A stretch of DNA of 64,000 nucleotides from Verrucomicrobiota bacterium (GCA_020831635.1 JAFIGC010000002.1:36213-100212), one strand, 5' to 3'. Shown: positions 25,035 through 34,045, counted from the stretch's first letter. The notes: a model not told the origin generated them from the sequence alone. Program-made: numbers and translations.

Positions 25035-25955
25035 ATGCAAGAAACCTTTGATCCCGACAGCGCCGCCGCTTGGCAGGTGCGCCTTTACAAAAAATCCATC
25101 CCCAAACGGGAGAAACTCCGCCATTTGCAGCGGTATCTATCTCCCGTGGAAGGGCGAACCTGTCTGGACGTGGGCGGAGAAAGCGGGGTGATCCCCCATT
25201 TGCTCCGCCTGAACGGCGGCTCCTGGGTGAGCGTGGATTCGCGGGAAACCTCGGTCGCTTCCATGAAGGCTCTGCTCGGTGAAGATCAGGTCTATCTCAT
25301 CGACGGGCCCGAATTGCCTTTTGACGACCTGACCTTTGACACCATCGTGGTCATCAATTATCTGGAGCGCGTTCGCGAGGACGCCCTGTTTCTGCGCGAG
25401 TGTCATCGTTGCCTCAAACCCAAGGGCGAGCTGATCATCAGCGTGCCCCATGTCAAATCGTTCTCCGTGGTGCGGGGACTGCGCAACCTGTTGGGCCTCT
25501 CGAATGAAAAATTTGGACGGGTGCGCGCCGGATACCGCTTGCGGGACGTGTATGAAATCCTCAAAGACGGCTTTGATATCGTCGAAAAAGAGACCTACGG
25601 CGGGTTTTTCGTCGAATTCTTCGAAACCTGGGTGCAGTGGGGCAGCGGGCTGGCCGGGGAGCGGTCCAACCGCCTGGATGACAAAGGTCACATGGTGGAT
25701 CAGCAGGAATTGCGGCGCTTCGCCAAGGCCTGTCATTTGCAAAGCTTCTTTTACCCCTTTCAGACGGTCGGCTCTTGGTTGGACGCCCTGTTTTCATTCA
25801 CCAAGGACCACCATCTGGTGATCAAATGTCGCCCCCGTCCCTGGAACCAACGCAAATCGGTGAAATTGCGGGACGGACGTTCCATCGCCGAAGCCGCCAT
25901 TCAAACGAAAATCGGATCGGCGGCGGAATTGGTGAAACCCTTGCCCGGGAGTTGA
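25035..25955 (+). CDS. Class I SAM-dependent methyltransferase
   Basis: 306 residues. Motif I is C-L-D-V-G-G-E-S-G-V near residues 42-51, followed by W-V-S-V-D-S as the acidic ribose-binding loop and L-P-F-D-D-L-T-F-D-T-I-V as motif post-I. E-C-H-R-C-L-K-P-K-G-E-L-I-I-S-V-P is the usual methyltransferase 11 strand. The C-terminal 100 residues are specific and may select a lipid, quinone or glycan acceptor. It ends seven bases before the sulfatase GTG start, so the two are probably co-transcribed. No substrate can be named. Confidence 0.82.
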   Translation: MQETFDPDSAAAWQVRLYKKSIPKREKLRHLQRYLSPVEGRTCLDVGGESGVIPHLLRLNGGSWVSVDSRETSVASMKALLGEDQVYLIDGPELPFDDLTFDTIVVINYLERVREDALFLRECHRCLKPKGELIISVPHVKSFSVVRGLRNLLGLSNEKFGRVRAGYRLRDVYEILKDGFDIVEKETYGGFFVEFFETWVQWGSGLAGERSNRLDDKGHMVDQQELRRFAKACHLQSFFYPFQTVGSWLDALFSFTKDHHLVIKCRPRPWNQRKSVKLRDGRSIAEAAIQTKIGSAAELVKPLPGS

Positions 25956-25962
25956 CACTCCG

Positions 25963-27420
25963 GTGAAACCCAACATTCTCTTCCTGATGGTGGACCAGTT
26001 GCGTCCCGACCATGCCGGATTCATGCCGGAAGCGAAATTTGCCACGCCCAACCTCACCGCATTGGGCAAACAGGGGACGGTGTTCACGAATTGTCAAAGC
26101 GTCAATCCCGTATGCATGCCCGCGCGATCCGCACTGCTCACCGGACGCTACACGCACCAAATCGGCACCTTGGCCATGTCGGGGGACATGTCCTTCAATT
26201 TGCCCACCTTTCCGCGGGCTCTGCAAAAAGCCGGCTATTGGACCGCGCTGGCGGGAAAACTGCACGTCCTGCAACCTTGGCCCTGGGGCACCCCGCGGGG
26301 GCAGGGCTTGCCGCTTTCCGCCATGCACGCGCAAATTCGAAAACTGGGCTTTGACTGGCTATGGGAATCCGCCGGCAAACAATTGGCGGTGAAAAACCAT
26401 TGCGACTGGTGCGAACACCTCCAAAACAGGGGGATTTTGGAGGAAGCCCGCGATTTTCTCTCCAATTGCGGTGCCAACCACGATGTGGCCGACTCCGAAT
26501 TGGAACACGATGGCAAACCCTGGCCCTTTGACGAAGCCGACCACGTGGACGTGCTCACCGGCGACAAGGCCCTCGAAGCCCTGCGCACGCGCCCGGCGGA
26601 CAAACCCTTTTTTCTCAAGGTCTCCTTTTGTTCCCCCCACAAACCCTTTGACCCGCCTCAACGCCTGTTGGATGCGGAACCCTATGAGGAAACCGACGAT
26701 TTCATTCCCGGCCCCTACGGCGAAGCGCTTTCGCCGGACGTAAAGAAGACTCTTTGGCGGCTTCGGCGCGCCTATCGGGCCACCATTCGGCTCGTGGACG
26801 AACAGGTGGGACGAATCGTCGAAGAACTCAAGGCGCAAAACGTCCTCGACAATACCCTGATTGTGTTCACCAGCGATCACGGGGAAATGATGGGCGATCA
26901 CGGGCGGGTGCAGAAGCAGATCTATTTCCGCGAATCGCTGACCGTGCCCACGTTTGTCCTGCCTCCGGGCAGCGTAGGAGAGGGCGGGGTCCACCAACAT
27001 CCCGTGGAACTCACCGACCTCACCGCAACCGTTCTCGCCGCCGCCGGATTGTCCCCCGCCGAAGCCCTGTCCGAAAACTGGCCCGCCTACCGCGGTATCA
27101 TTCCCTGCAAATCGCTCTTGCCCGCCTTGCGTGACGACGCCCCCATCCGCGAGTTCAGCTTTTCCGAATCCGGTTATCACTGGCAGTGCGTGCAGAGCAA
27201 CACCCGAAAATATGTCCGCATCCCAGATTTCGAGACCCCTGGTGTGTTTCACGAGGAATTTTACGATCTCGTCAACGATCCCTCGGAAATCCGGAACATC
27301 GCCCAATATCCCGAAGAGCAAAACGCCCTGCGGCGTCACCGGGATCACCTCGACTGGGTCCTCGCCACCACCCCCGCCGCCCAGGACGGATGGGCGGCAT
27401 ACGGAGCCTGTTCGGAGTAA
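25963..27420 (+). CDS. Sulfatase (arylsulfatase/choline-sulfatase-like)
   Basis: 485 residues from a GTG start. N-I-L-F-L-M-V-D-Q-L-R-P-D gives the first metal ligands; the formylglycine motif is C51-M-P-A-R55 followed by S-A-L-L-T-G-R. I-V-F-T-S-D-H-G-E-M-M-G-D-H-G carries the second metal site. No signal peptide is seen, so it may be cytoplasmic, unlike the sulfatase at 15237. The C-terminal domain includes Y-D-L-V-N-D-P-S-E-I-x-N-I-A, typical of S1 sulfatases. Substrate is unknown. Guanine deaminase starts four bases after its stop. Confidence 0.9.
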   Translation: MKPNILFLMVDQLRPDHAGFMPEAKFATPNLTALGKQGTVFTNCQSVNPVCMPARSALLTGRYTHQIGTLAMSGDMSFNLPTFPRALQKAGYWTALAGKLHVLQPWPWGTPRGQGLPLSAMHAQIRKLGFDWLWESAGKQLAVKNHCDWCEHLQNRGILEEARDFLSNCGANHDVADSELEHDGKPWPFDEADHVDVLTGDKALEALRTRPADKPFFLKVSFCSPHKPFDPPQRLLDAEPYEETDDFIPGPYGEALSPDVKKTLWRLRRAYRATIRLVDEQVGRIVEELKAQNVLDNTLIVFTSDHGEMMGDHGRVQKQIYFRESLTVPTFVLPPGSVGEGGVHQHPVELTDLTATVLAAAGLSPAEALSENWPAYRGIIPCKSLLPALRDDAPIREFSFSESGYHWQCVQSNTRKYVRIPDFETPGVFHEEFYDLVNDPSEIRNIAQYPEEQNALRRHRDHLDWVLATTPAAQDGWAAYGACSE

Positions 27421-27424
27421 CGCC

Positions 27425-28798
27425 ATGGCCGTTTCCGACGCTCGGAACCCCAAAAAGAAAAGCTTCCGACCGTCGGAAGTCACCGCCATACGCGGTCCGA
27501 TGCTCACTTTTCGCACCGACCCATGGATGGTTTCGGAGTCGGAGTCGGTGGACTACGAATCGGACGCCCTTGTGGTCATGGAAAACGGATTGATCCGCGA
27601 GGTCGGCCCGGCGGATCGCATGTTGCCGCAGCTCGAACCCGGCGTGGAGGTGACCCGGTGGAAAGACCATTTGATTCTTCCCGGATTCATTGATTGCCAT
27701 ACCCATTTCCCGCAAACTGACATGATTGCCGCGCGGGGGAATGATTTGCTGGACTGGCTGAACCGCTACACCTTTGTGGAAGAGCAGGGTTTTTCCGCCC
27801 CCGCGCACGCGCGGGAGGTGGCCTCCTTTTTTCTGGACGAGCAATTGCGGCACGGGGTCACCACCTCCTCCGTTTTCTGCACCACCGCCCCCGAATCCGT
27901 CGAGGCGTTGCTGACCGAGGCCCATCGGCGTCATTTGCGGATCATGGCCGGAAAAGTGTGCATGGACCGAAATGCGCCCGAAGCGTTGCTTGACTCGCCG
28001 GGGCGCGCCTTTGCCGAAACCTGTAAGCTCTTGCACCGTTGGAAAGGGCAGGGCAGGGTGGAGGTGGTGATCACCCCGCGATTTGCCCCGACCTCCAGCG
28101 AATATCAATTGGCGGCCCTGGGGGCTTTTGCCAAGGAATTTCCGGATTCGCCCATTCAATCGCATATTTCCGAGCAAAAAGCGGAAATCTCCTGGGTGAA
28201 GCGGCTGTTTCCCAAAGATGCCGATTACACCGCCGTGTATGCGCGTCACGGACTGTTGAAAAAACGATCCATTTTCGGACACGGTATCCATCTTTCCGAG
28301 TCCGAACTGCGCCGATTTTCCGAATCCGGCGCTTCGATTGCCCATTGTCCGACCTCCAACTTCTTTTTGGGCTCCGGTTGCCTGAAGGTGTCCCGACTCA
28401 AAAAATCCACTCGTCCGGTAAAAGTCGGTTTGGCCACCGACGTGGGGGCGGGGACGGGTTTTTCCATGTTGCAGACCATGAACGAAGCCTACAAAGCCGC
28501 GAAAATGAAGGGCACTTCGCCCACGGCTTTTCAACTGTTGTATCTGGCCACCCGCGGCAGCGCCGAAGCCTTGGGCCTCGAAAATCGGATCGGCGCCATC
28601 GCCCCCGGCATGGAAGCGGATCTAGTGGTGCTCGATCCGAGGGCCACGCCTCTGGCCGCCCGCCGCATGAAGCACGCTGAAAGCTTGCACGATCAATTGT
28701 TCGCCTTGCTGACCCTCGGCGACGACCGCCACATCGCCGCGACCTATATTGCGGGGATTCGTTGGAATATGGGGGCGGCGCGTCCTTCCGGGGCGTAG
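27425..28798 (+). CDS. guaD: Guanine deaminase
   Basis: 457 residues from the ATG at 27425, four bases after the sulfatase stop. The amidohydrolase fold shows P-G-F-I-D-C-H-T-H-F-P-Q (metal His pair), then R-F-A-P-T-S, H-I-S-E-Q (His and Glu), G-H-G-I-H-L, H-C-P-T-S-N-F-F-L-G-S-G and the metal Asp in A-T-D-V-G-A-G-T-G-F-S. The P-Q-T-D and S-N-F-F-L-G-S-G segments are those of guanine deaminases rather than other members. It hydrolyses guanine to xanthine for purine salvage. The partner sulfatase gives no functional link. Confidence 0.9.
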   Translation: MAVSDARNPKKKSFRPSEVTAIRGPMLTFRTDPWMVSESESVDYESDALVVMENGLIREVGPADRMLPQLEPGVEVTRWKDHLILPGFIDCHTHFPQTDMIAARGNDLLDWLNRYTFVEEQGFSAPAHAREVASFFLDEQLRHGVTTSSVFCTTAPESVEALLTEAHRRHLRIMAGKVCMDRNAPEALLDSPGRAFAETCKLLHRWKGQGRVEVVITPRFAPTSSEYQLAALGAFAKEFPDSPIQSHISEQKAEISWVKRLFPKDADYTAVYARHGLLKKRSIFGHGIHLSESELRRFSESGASIAHCPTSNFFLGSGCLKVSRLKKSTRPVKVGLATDVGAGTGFSMLQTMNEAYKAAKMKGTSPTAFQLLYLATRGSAEALGLENRIGAIAPGMEADLVVLDPRATPLAARRMKHAESLHDQLFALLTLGDDRHIAATYIAGIRWNMGAARPSGA

Positions 28799-28819
28799 GC
28801 CCCTCCAGGCCGGAGGCTG

Positions 28820-28940
28820 CGCCGGGTTCACTTCAACCAAATCTGTCTCCCCAAGCGATTGGACACGACATAAAATCCCTCCACCTCAGCCAAGAGGAAA
28901 TCGACCAACTCGTCACCAAGCATCTCAATGTCACCTACTA
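28820..28940 (+). pseudogene. DNA methyltransferase tail (PstI/BsuBI type RM module)
   Basis: A frame ending at 28940 reads P-Q-A-I-G-H-D-I-K-S-L-H-L-S-Q-E-E-I-D-Q-L-V-T-K-H-L. This looks like the C-terminal end of a type II N6-adenine methyltransferase, where P-x-A-I-G is a common late motif. Its stop overlaps the restriction gene start at 28928. The N-terminal and catalytic parts are gone: guanine deaminase ends at 28798. The identity rests mostly on the next gene, a PstI/BsuBI-type endonuclease, whose partner this would be. Confidence 0.5.
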
Positions 28941-29647
28941 AACCCAAACGAATCGCCACCGCCCGTAAAAAAAACGCCTCGCAGAAGCCATCCAAGCCCT
29001 CACGGACTTGCAGTTTGGTCCGAAGCAACGCAACGATACCGCCGCCTACACGTTATTGGCCTTGCTCGATCTTCAGGCGGATGCCCCATGGGCCAATGCG
29101 CAGGCTCTTTTGCGTGGAATTACCCCTATCATTGAATTTATCGCGGAGACCTATGGCAACCGATACGCACCCAATACCCGGGAAACCATCCGTGACGATG
29201 CGGTAAAATTTTTCGTAGAAGAAGGTCTGTTGCTCCGCAATCCCGACGATCCCAATCGCCCGACGAATAGTGGCAAGACCGCCAATCAAATTGAGCCTCA
29301 CCTGGTGGTCAGAATCCGTTAATCAAGTCCATTATCGAAAACTTCTGTCCAGCATTCGCTCCCGGTGGCGTGGTCCTCTATATAGGCGATACCGAAAATA
29401 AATTTGTTCACTTGGAAGCCGAAGGCTTGGCCGACCTTGGCATCACTTTGGATTCCGCGGCCAAGATCCCCGATGTCATTGTCCACCACACCGCAAAAAA
29501 CTGGCTTCTGCTGATTGAAGCCGTCACCAGTGCCGGGCCCGTTGACGGCAAGCGCCGCAAGGAACTCAAGGACCTGTTCATATGATTCACTTCAATTGCG
29601 AACGCTTTCTCGGGTCGTATCCCGATGTAATGGCCATGAAATCATGA
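28928..29647 (+). pseudogene. PstI/BsuBI-type restriction endonuclease, decayed
   Basis: The gene can be followed in four pieces. Codons from the ATG at 28928 (M-S-P-T-K-P-K-R) run to an eight-A tract at 28967-28974, where the frame shifts. 28975-29322 gives R-L-A-E-A-I-Q-A-L, then L-L-A-L-L-D-L and Y-A-P-N-T-R-E-T-I-R-D, up to I-E-P. After a deletion, about 29326-29585 gives I-I-E-N-F-C-P-A-F-A-P-G-G-V-V-L-Y-I-G-D-T, then P-D-V-I-V-H-H and N-W-L-L-L-I-E-A-V-T-S with the catalytic Asp and Glu-x-Val core. After another deletion, 29582-29647 gives I-H-F-N-C-E-R-F-L-G-S-Y, the family's last residues. PstI-type enzymes are about 320 residues; about 240 remain. The order of conserved blocks is intact, so this is decay in place, not a fragment insertion. 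Confidence 0.8.
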
Positions 29648-30035
29648 AGAAGTGAGGATCGCTGGAAAATAGTTGTCACCCGCCTATCGGATGACAAGGA
29701 AACTCAACTGCGAGTACCCACTGGAATAAAGACACCTGTACCTTCGAGGTGGCCATTCCGACCCTTGACGGAAATATATAGCCTTTACAGTGCCAATCTA
29801 GGTGGTTTGTGAGATTGAGCCCAATTCCAGGGAATAAAATTTGACCAGGGAATCTCTGTAGCTTATTGAGAAAACCAAGGCCCGGTATATGGGGCTTCTG
29901 CCCCCGGAAGACCTTCAGCGCGTTCGGGAGCGGTTTCAACTTATAGAAGAATCACGGGAAGGCGTTGCCATTCGCGGGGTAACCTCTTATTTTTCGAGCT
30001 TGAATTCCAAGGGTGGAACCATATGCAAACGCCCT
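29648..30035 (+). other. Spacer with unassigned remnants
   Basis: No intact gene. A frame at about 29857-30010 reads I-E-K-T-K-A-R-Y-M-G-L-L-P-P-E-D-L-Q-R-V-R-E-R-F, which looks like real protein sequence and continues in frame into the Hsp70-domain gene. It has a stop just before it and I do not recognise its family. It may be the tail of a lost gene next to the decayed restriction module. Confidence 0.35.
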
Positions 30036-30500
30036 ATGCATGCTCTTTTCACTTTGGTCCCCGTGGCCCTGATTATCATCGTGACTTTGCTTTTCAGTCG
30101 TCAAAGTCACAAAATGCCGGAACTGGAACCCATGGTGGCCGAACCCGATTCGCCCATTCTGGGGGAGGAGGGCGTGCTTGTCGAAGATCTGCGCATTGAA
30201 GTGGAGGACGGAAAAACCGCGGTGATCCTCCCTGCGGGGGCTCCCGTTGAAGCGCGCAAGTGGGAAACCCTCAGCACCACGGAAAAACATCAGGAATTCA
30301 TTGATTTCAATTTGTATCGGGGGATGTCGGAATTGGCGGCGGACAATACGCTGATTGGAAAATTCCGCATTTTCGGCATTCCCAAGGGGCGAGCGGGAGG
30401 CCCCCAAATCCAAGCGCGTTTCGCCGTGAACGACGGCGCCATTGAAATCGCGACCCATGATCTCAAACGTGGGGTCAATATGATCACCAAAAAGCTTTGA
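30036..30500 (+). CDS. Membrane-anchored Hsp70 substrate-binding domain, no ATPase
   Basis: 154 residues from the ATG at 30036, which puts a membrane segment (L-V-P-V-A-L-I-I-I-V-T-L-L-F) at about 6-20. An acidic linker follows to about 60. The rest aligns by eye with the beta-sandwich substrate-binding part of DnaK: V-I-L-P-A-G-A-P-V, T-L-S-T-T-E, A-A-D-N-T-L-I-G-K-F, G-I-P-K-G-R-A-G-G-P-Q-I, and F-A-V-N-D-G-A-I-E-I. The Hsp70 ATPase domain and helical lid are absent. It could be a peptide-binding anchor at the inner membrane. The frame is open back to 29889, so a longer start is possible, but nothing there suggests one. It is followed 31 bases on by a gene with a strong ribosome site. Confidence 0.75.
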   Translation: MHALFTLVPVALIIIVTLLFSRQSHKMPELEPMVAEPDSPILGEEGVLVEDLRIEVEDGKTAVILPAGAPVEARKWETLSTTEKHQEFIDFNLYRGMSELAADNTLIGKFRIFGIPKGRAGGPQIQARFAVNDGAIEIATHDLKRGVNMITKKL

Positions 30501-30531
30501 ATTCACGGCGTGGATTTTGTAGGAGGCGTTC

Positions 30532-31767
30532 ATGGCATATAGAGTTGATGAACAGGTGATCCGCGGTGAAATCGACAACCGTGAACGCGACCGGGTGACC
30601 GGAAAAATCTGGATGGTGGGCGAGGCACATCCTTTGACCTTGGATTTGCAGGGCAATCCCTGGCGTGATCTGGTGGGGCAACGGCTTGTGTTTGAAAACC
30701 CATCCCCCAAAGGCGAATTCCCGGAAGGTCTCCAACTGGAGCAAAAGGGGAAGGTGGGGGATATTACCGCCTCGAGAAAAGTGAAGGTGCCGGAATGCTC
30801 CATGGATGAATTGATGGAACATTATCAGAACAAGACGTCCTTTCCCTGGCATTGGGGCAACAGTTTGTATTTGGAATGGTACAGCGAGTTCAACGGGCGG
30901 GTGGTGATCGAATCCTCGGAGTTCACCCTGAAAGTGGAGGGCGTGGCCACCTGGAGCATGTCCGAAGCCGAGGAACGCGAACAAATGGAGACCAATCTGG
31001 CCAATTTGCATGGGTTTATGGATGACATGGCCCGTTTGATGGAGCTTGCGGATCAGACCGATGCGGACGAAGCGGCGGATGCGGAGATGCCCGAGGTGGA
31101 AGTCGAGGCGGTGGCGGAGGATGCGAAAATGAATTTGCTGTTCGACCGGGCCGAGGCGAGGTTGCAGCGCGAGGGCTTGGAAGGGGATTTCGATGCCTGG
31201 GAACGGATTTACGAGGAAGAACGCGAAAAATTGCGCCGGGAAATGGGGGAACCCGATCCGGAACCGCTCACGCCGGAGGAAATGGAGGCGCATGAAAAAT
31301 GGATCGAGGAGATGAACGCGATTTGCGAGGAGGCCGTGGAAGAAATCGAGCGAAACCCGCCCGAAGATCCGCCGGATCATCCGCTGGTGGAGCGGTGTCG
31401 GGATTTGGGGTTGAAGATTCATCACGATATCCGCGAGAGCGGATGGGTCCCGGAGTCGGCGAATCCCGAGCATCCGTTGTTGGATATTGGCTCGACCGTG
31501 TGCATTGCCGCATCGAAATTGAGCGGCGCCATGAGCCACGTGCGGCGACATGGGGAGTGGCCGCCGCCTGAATGGGCGGCGGGGGATATGTTGGTTCGCC
31601 TGAAGAAGGCGCGTGATTTGCTGAAAGACACCTTGCTGGGCTTGGACACCGCCGAAGAGCAAGGTCTGGGGGTCCCACAGTGGCGGGCGGCGGTACGTCC
31701 CGAAGTCGAAGAGATCCTCGAGGAAGTGCGTAGGCTCATTGAAGAAATTCGCGACGCGTTTCAATAA
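30532..31767 (+). CDS. Acidic protein of unknown function, partner of Hsp70-domain gene
   Basis: 411 residues; I do not recognise the family. AGGAGG lies seven bases before the ATG. The N-terminal 150 residues are beta-rich with regular W and charged residues (G-K-I-W-M-V-G-E-A-H and S-F-P-W-H-W-G-N-S-L-Y-L-E-W). Residues 150-270 are strongly acidic and helical, with E-A-E-E-R-E-Q-M-E and E-E-E-R-E-K-L-R-R-E elements. The C-terminal 130 residues look like an all-helical bundle (E-E-I-L-E-E-V-R-R-L-I-E-E-I). No signal peptide or membrane segment is seen, so it is probably cytoplasmic. Tight spacing suggests it works with the upstream membrane protein. Confidence 0.8.
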   Translation: MAYRVDEQVIRGEIDNRERDRVTGKIWMVGEAHPLTLDLQGNPWRDLVGQRLVFENPSPKGEFPEGLQLEQKGKVGDITASRKVKVPECSMDELMEHYQNKTSFPWHWGNSLYLEWYSEFNGRVVIESSEFTLKVEGVATWSMSEAEEREQMETNLANLHGFMDDMARLMELADQTDADEAADAEMPEVEVEAVAEDAKMNLLFDRAEARLQREGLEGDFDAWERIYEEEREKLRREMGEPDPEPLTPEEMEAHEKWIEEMNAICEEAVEEIERNPPEDPPDHPLVERCRDLGLKIHHDIRESGWVPESANPEHPLLDIGSTVCIAASKLSGAMSHVRRHGEWPPPEWAAGDMLVRLKKARDLLKDTLLGLDTAEEQGLGVPQWRAAVRPEVEEILEEVRRLIEEIRDAFQ

Positions 31768-31793
31768 ACCCTATTCTGCATCAGGTTGTTTTT

Positions 31794-33038
31794 ATGAATA
31801 TTTTCATGAGATGGATTGAAAAAGCGGGTGTGCCCGAAGCCTATCAGAGTTTGGTGCATCATGCCATTCTGGGGGTTTTGTTGCTTCTGCTCTGTTATCT
31901 CGCGAATTGGATCGCCAAACGGATCATTGTCAAAATCATCCACAAAATCGCGTATCGCACCAAGGTCAAATGGGATGATTTTTTGGTGGAGCGCGGAGTG
32001 TTTATACGCTTGTCGCATTTGGTGCCCGGATTGATTTTGTACCATGGGGCCTTGATTTTCCCCTCGGAAGAGCTTGGAAACTGGCTACAACGAGTGTCTT
32101 TGGCCTACATCGGTCTGTGCGTGGCCGCCAGTTTGCATGCGCTTCTTAACACCTTGCAGGACATTTACCGGGAACTGCAAACGGAAAAGGCAAAGCCCAT
32201 TACCGGCTATGTGCAAACCCTGCAGTTGTTGTTGTGGCTGGGGACCGTCATTTATACGATCGCCACCTTGATGGGACGGTCCCCGGCGGGCTTCCTTACC
32301 GGCTTGGGGGCCTTGAGCGCCATCCTCATGTTGGTTTTTCGCGATACCATTTTGGGACTGGTTGCCGGGGTTCAGCTCACCGCCAACGACATGGTCCGCC
32401 TGGGCGACTGGATCGAAGTTCCCCGGTACGGCGCCGATGGCGATGTTATTGACATCACTTTGCATACGGTGATCATTCGGAATTTTGATCAAACCATCAC
32501 CACCATTCCCGCCCATGCCTTGATCGCGGACTCCTTTAAAAACTGGCGCGGGATGCAAGAGGCGGGGGGACGTCGCATCAAGCGTTCGCTCATGATCGAT
32601 CTCAACACGGTGAAATTTTGCGATGCCGCCTTGCTCGACAAATTGGAACAAAGTCAGGTGGTCAAGGAATACATCCGCGAGCGTCGCCAACAAATCGACG
32701 AATGGAACCGGGAGCACGAAGTAGACGTCAGTTGCCCGATCAATGGCCGCCGAATCACCAATTTGGGCAGTTTCCGGGCGTACATCTCCGGGTATTTGAA
32801 AAATCATCCCCACATTCATAAAACCAGCCTCATGTTTCTGATTCGCCAGCTTGAACCGACGGAAAAAGGGGTGCCTTTGGAAATTTATGTGTTTACCACC
32901 GACACGCGCTGGGTGGTGTACGAAGGAATTCAAGCGGATATCTTCGATCATCTGATCGCGGCCGCGCCTTGGTTTGAGTTGGCCCTGTATCAGGCGCCGA
33001 GTGGACAGGATTTTTGGAAATTGACGGGCGCCTTGTAG
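31794..33038 (+). CDS. MscS-family mechanosensitive channel (YbdG-like)
   Basis: 414 residues. Four or five hydrophobic helices (about 25-45, 75-92, 100-118, 145-165, 168-190) end in the pore helix region G-F-L-T-G-L-G-A-L-S-A-I-L. That leads directly into the beta domain signature G-D-W-I-E-V, then G-D-V-I-D-I and I-T-T-I-P-A-H. The long C-terminal domain with N-W-R-G-M and R-R-I-K-R-S places it with the YbdG/MscM type rather than small MscS. It should open under membrane tension to release solutes on osmotic down-shock. It follows the acidic protein by 26 bases and may share its transcript. Confidence 0.88.
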   Translation: MNIFMRWIEKAGVPEAYQSLVHHAILGVLLLLLCYLANWIAKRIIVKIIHKIAYRTKVKWDDFLVERGVFIRLSHLVPGLILYHGALIFPSEELGNWLQRVSLAYIGLCVAASLHALLNTLQDIYRELQTEKAKPITGYVQTLQLLLWLGTVIYTIATLMGRSPAGFLTGLGALSAILMLVFRDTILGLVAGVQLTANDMVRLGDWIEVPRYGADGDVIDITLHTVIIRNFDQTITTIPAHALIADSFKNWRGMQEAGGRRIKRSLMIDLNTVKFCDAALLDKLEQSQVVKEYIRERRQQIDEWNREHEVDVSCPINGRRITNLGSFRAYISGYLKNHPHIHKTSLMFLIRQLEPTEKGVPLEIYVFTTDTRWVVYEGIQADIFDHLIAAAPWFELALYQAPSGQDFWKLTGAL

Positions 33039-33121
33039 TACGCTGTAAATCCCAAAGCTTCGGAGAGGTTTTGTCTATTTTGGATGCTGGCTTTGAAAAT
33101 ATTTTACGGATTCAGGGTTTC

Positions 33122-34045
33122 TCAATCCACGGGCATCCAATGCAATTCGGTGGCGGTAGCCTTGGTGAGGCGCCAGGCTTCGGGGGGGGCGTTGGGTGCG
33201 GGGATTTCGCCATTGAGGCGGACCATGCGCCCCTCGGCGATGACGTAAGTGCCCAATCTGCCGCTTCCCACGGCGGATATATCAAAATCAGGGGCTTGGT
33301 ATCGGGGATCCGTGGATAGGTTGCGCACTTTGGCCATGTCCGCGAGTTGGGTGGCGTTGACGGAGGCATGATCTTCGATTTCGATCGGGTTTTTGCCCTG
33401 ACGCTGTTCCCGGACCCAGATACCCGTGCCTTGGGGCTGAATGTCCGCAACCCGTGGGGGATCGCCGCTGCTGGGGGGGGGCAATTCCGCGGACGCCACG
33501 GGGTCGGGGCTTTGTGCAGAGGGATTGGCAACGGTTTCGGCGGTCTGGTCGGGGTTGCTGTGCGAGTTGGTGACCGGATCCGGCAAAACGATGGCAAACG
33601 GAACCGCTTCGCCCGACGCTTGCCTTCCAGGTTCTTCTGGCCCAAGCCCCAATTCATTGTAATCCTGATTGCGCGTTTCCAAGGCCTCCAAGGCCTGGGT
33701 AAGACGGGCATGGTTTTTCTCACCCAGGATCGTTTTTCCCGGAACCTTCGCCGATTCCACGGCCTCCGGTTCAAGATCGGTTTTGGGCGCGGGATCGAGG
33801 GGCTTGGATTTCGGTTGATCGAATCCGGTAAGCATGATGGCGGCTTCTTCTTTCGAGATTTCCATGTCATCTCTCCCAGAAGGCAGGAAACGGACCGCCG
33901 TCACGGCAATCAACAACAGCAACACGATCAGATTGAAAATCTGACGGGTGCCTGAAGGTTTGGTCCCGGAGGATTTCGTCCCGGAGGATTTCGTCCCGGA
34001 GGACTTTGTCCCGGAAGGTTTGGACTTGGAGGCTGGAGAGAACAT
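33122..34045 (-). CDS. Single-pass membrane protein with short tandem repeats, unknown function
   Basis: 307 residues from the ATG at 34045; in-frame ATGs at 34078 and further up reach into the AT-rich recQ upstream region, so the start is uncertain. Residues 6-30 repeat S-S-G-T-K about five times, coded by 15-base tandem units at about 33955-34020. A membrane helix I-F-N-L-I-V-L-L-L-L-I-A-V at about 33-50 is followed by a long proline- and acid-rich periplasmic region. The last 110 residues include T-G-I-W-V-R-E-Q-R and L-G-T-Y-V-I-A-E-G-R-M-V-R-L-N-G, and look like a small folded domain. I do not recognise the family. It is divergent from recQ. Confidence 0.65.
   Translation of the reverse strand: MFSPASKSKPSGTKSSGTKSSGTKSSGTKPSGTRQIFNLIVLLLLIAVTAVRFLPSGRDDMEISKEEAAIMLTGFDQPKSKPLDPAPKTDLEPEAVESAKVPGKTILGEKNHARLTQALEALETRNQDYNELGLGPEEPGRQASGEAVPFAIVLPDPVTNSHSNPDQTAETVANPSAQSPDPVASAELPPPSSGDPPRVADIQPQGTGIWVREQRQGKNPIEIEDHASVNATQLADMAKVRNLSTDPRYQAPDFDISAVGSGRLGTYVIAEGRMVRLNGEIPAPNAPPEAWRLTKATATELHWMPVD
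33955..34022 (+). repeat. 15-bp tandem repeat inside a coding region
   Basis: About four and a half copies of GGAGGATTTCGTCCC, with third-position variants (TTT/TTC, GAT/GAC/GGT), encode the S-S-G-T-K/K-P-S-G-T residues of the membrane protein. The unit is a multiple of three, so copy changes keep the frame. Confidence 0.85.

Noticed and set aside
22374..25124. Long minus-strand frames opposite uxaC and the second PfkB kinase
   Set aside because: Both are mirrors of strongly recognised plus-strand genes, with low-complexity H/Q/G-rich translations.
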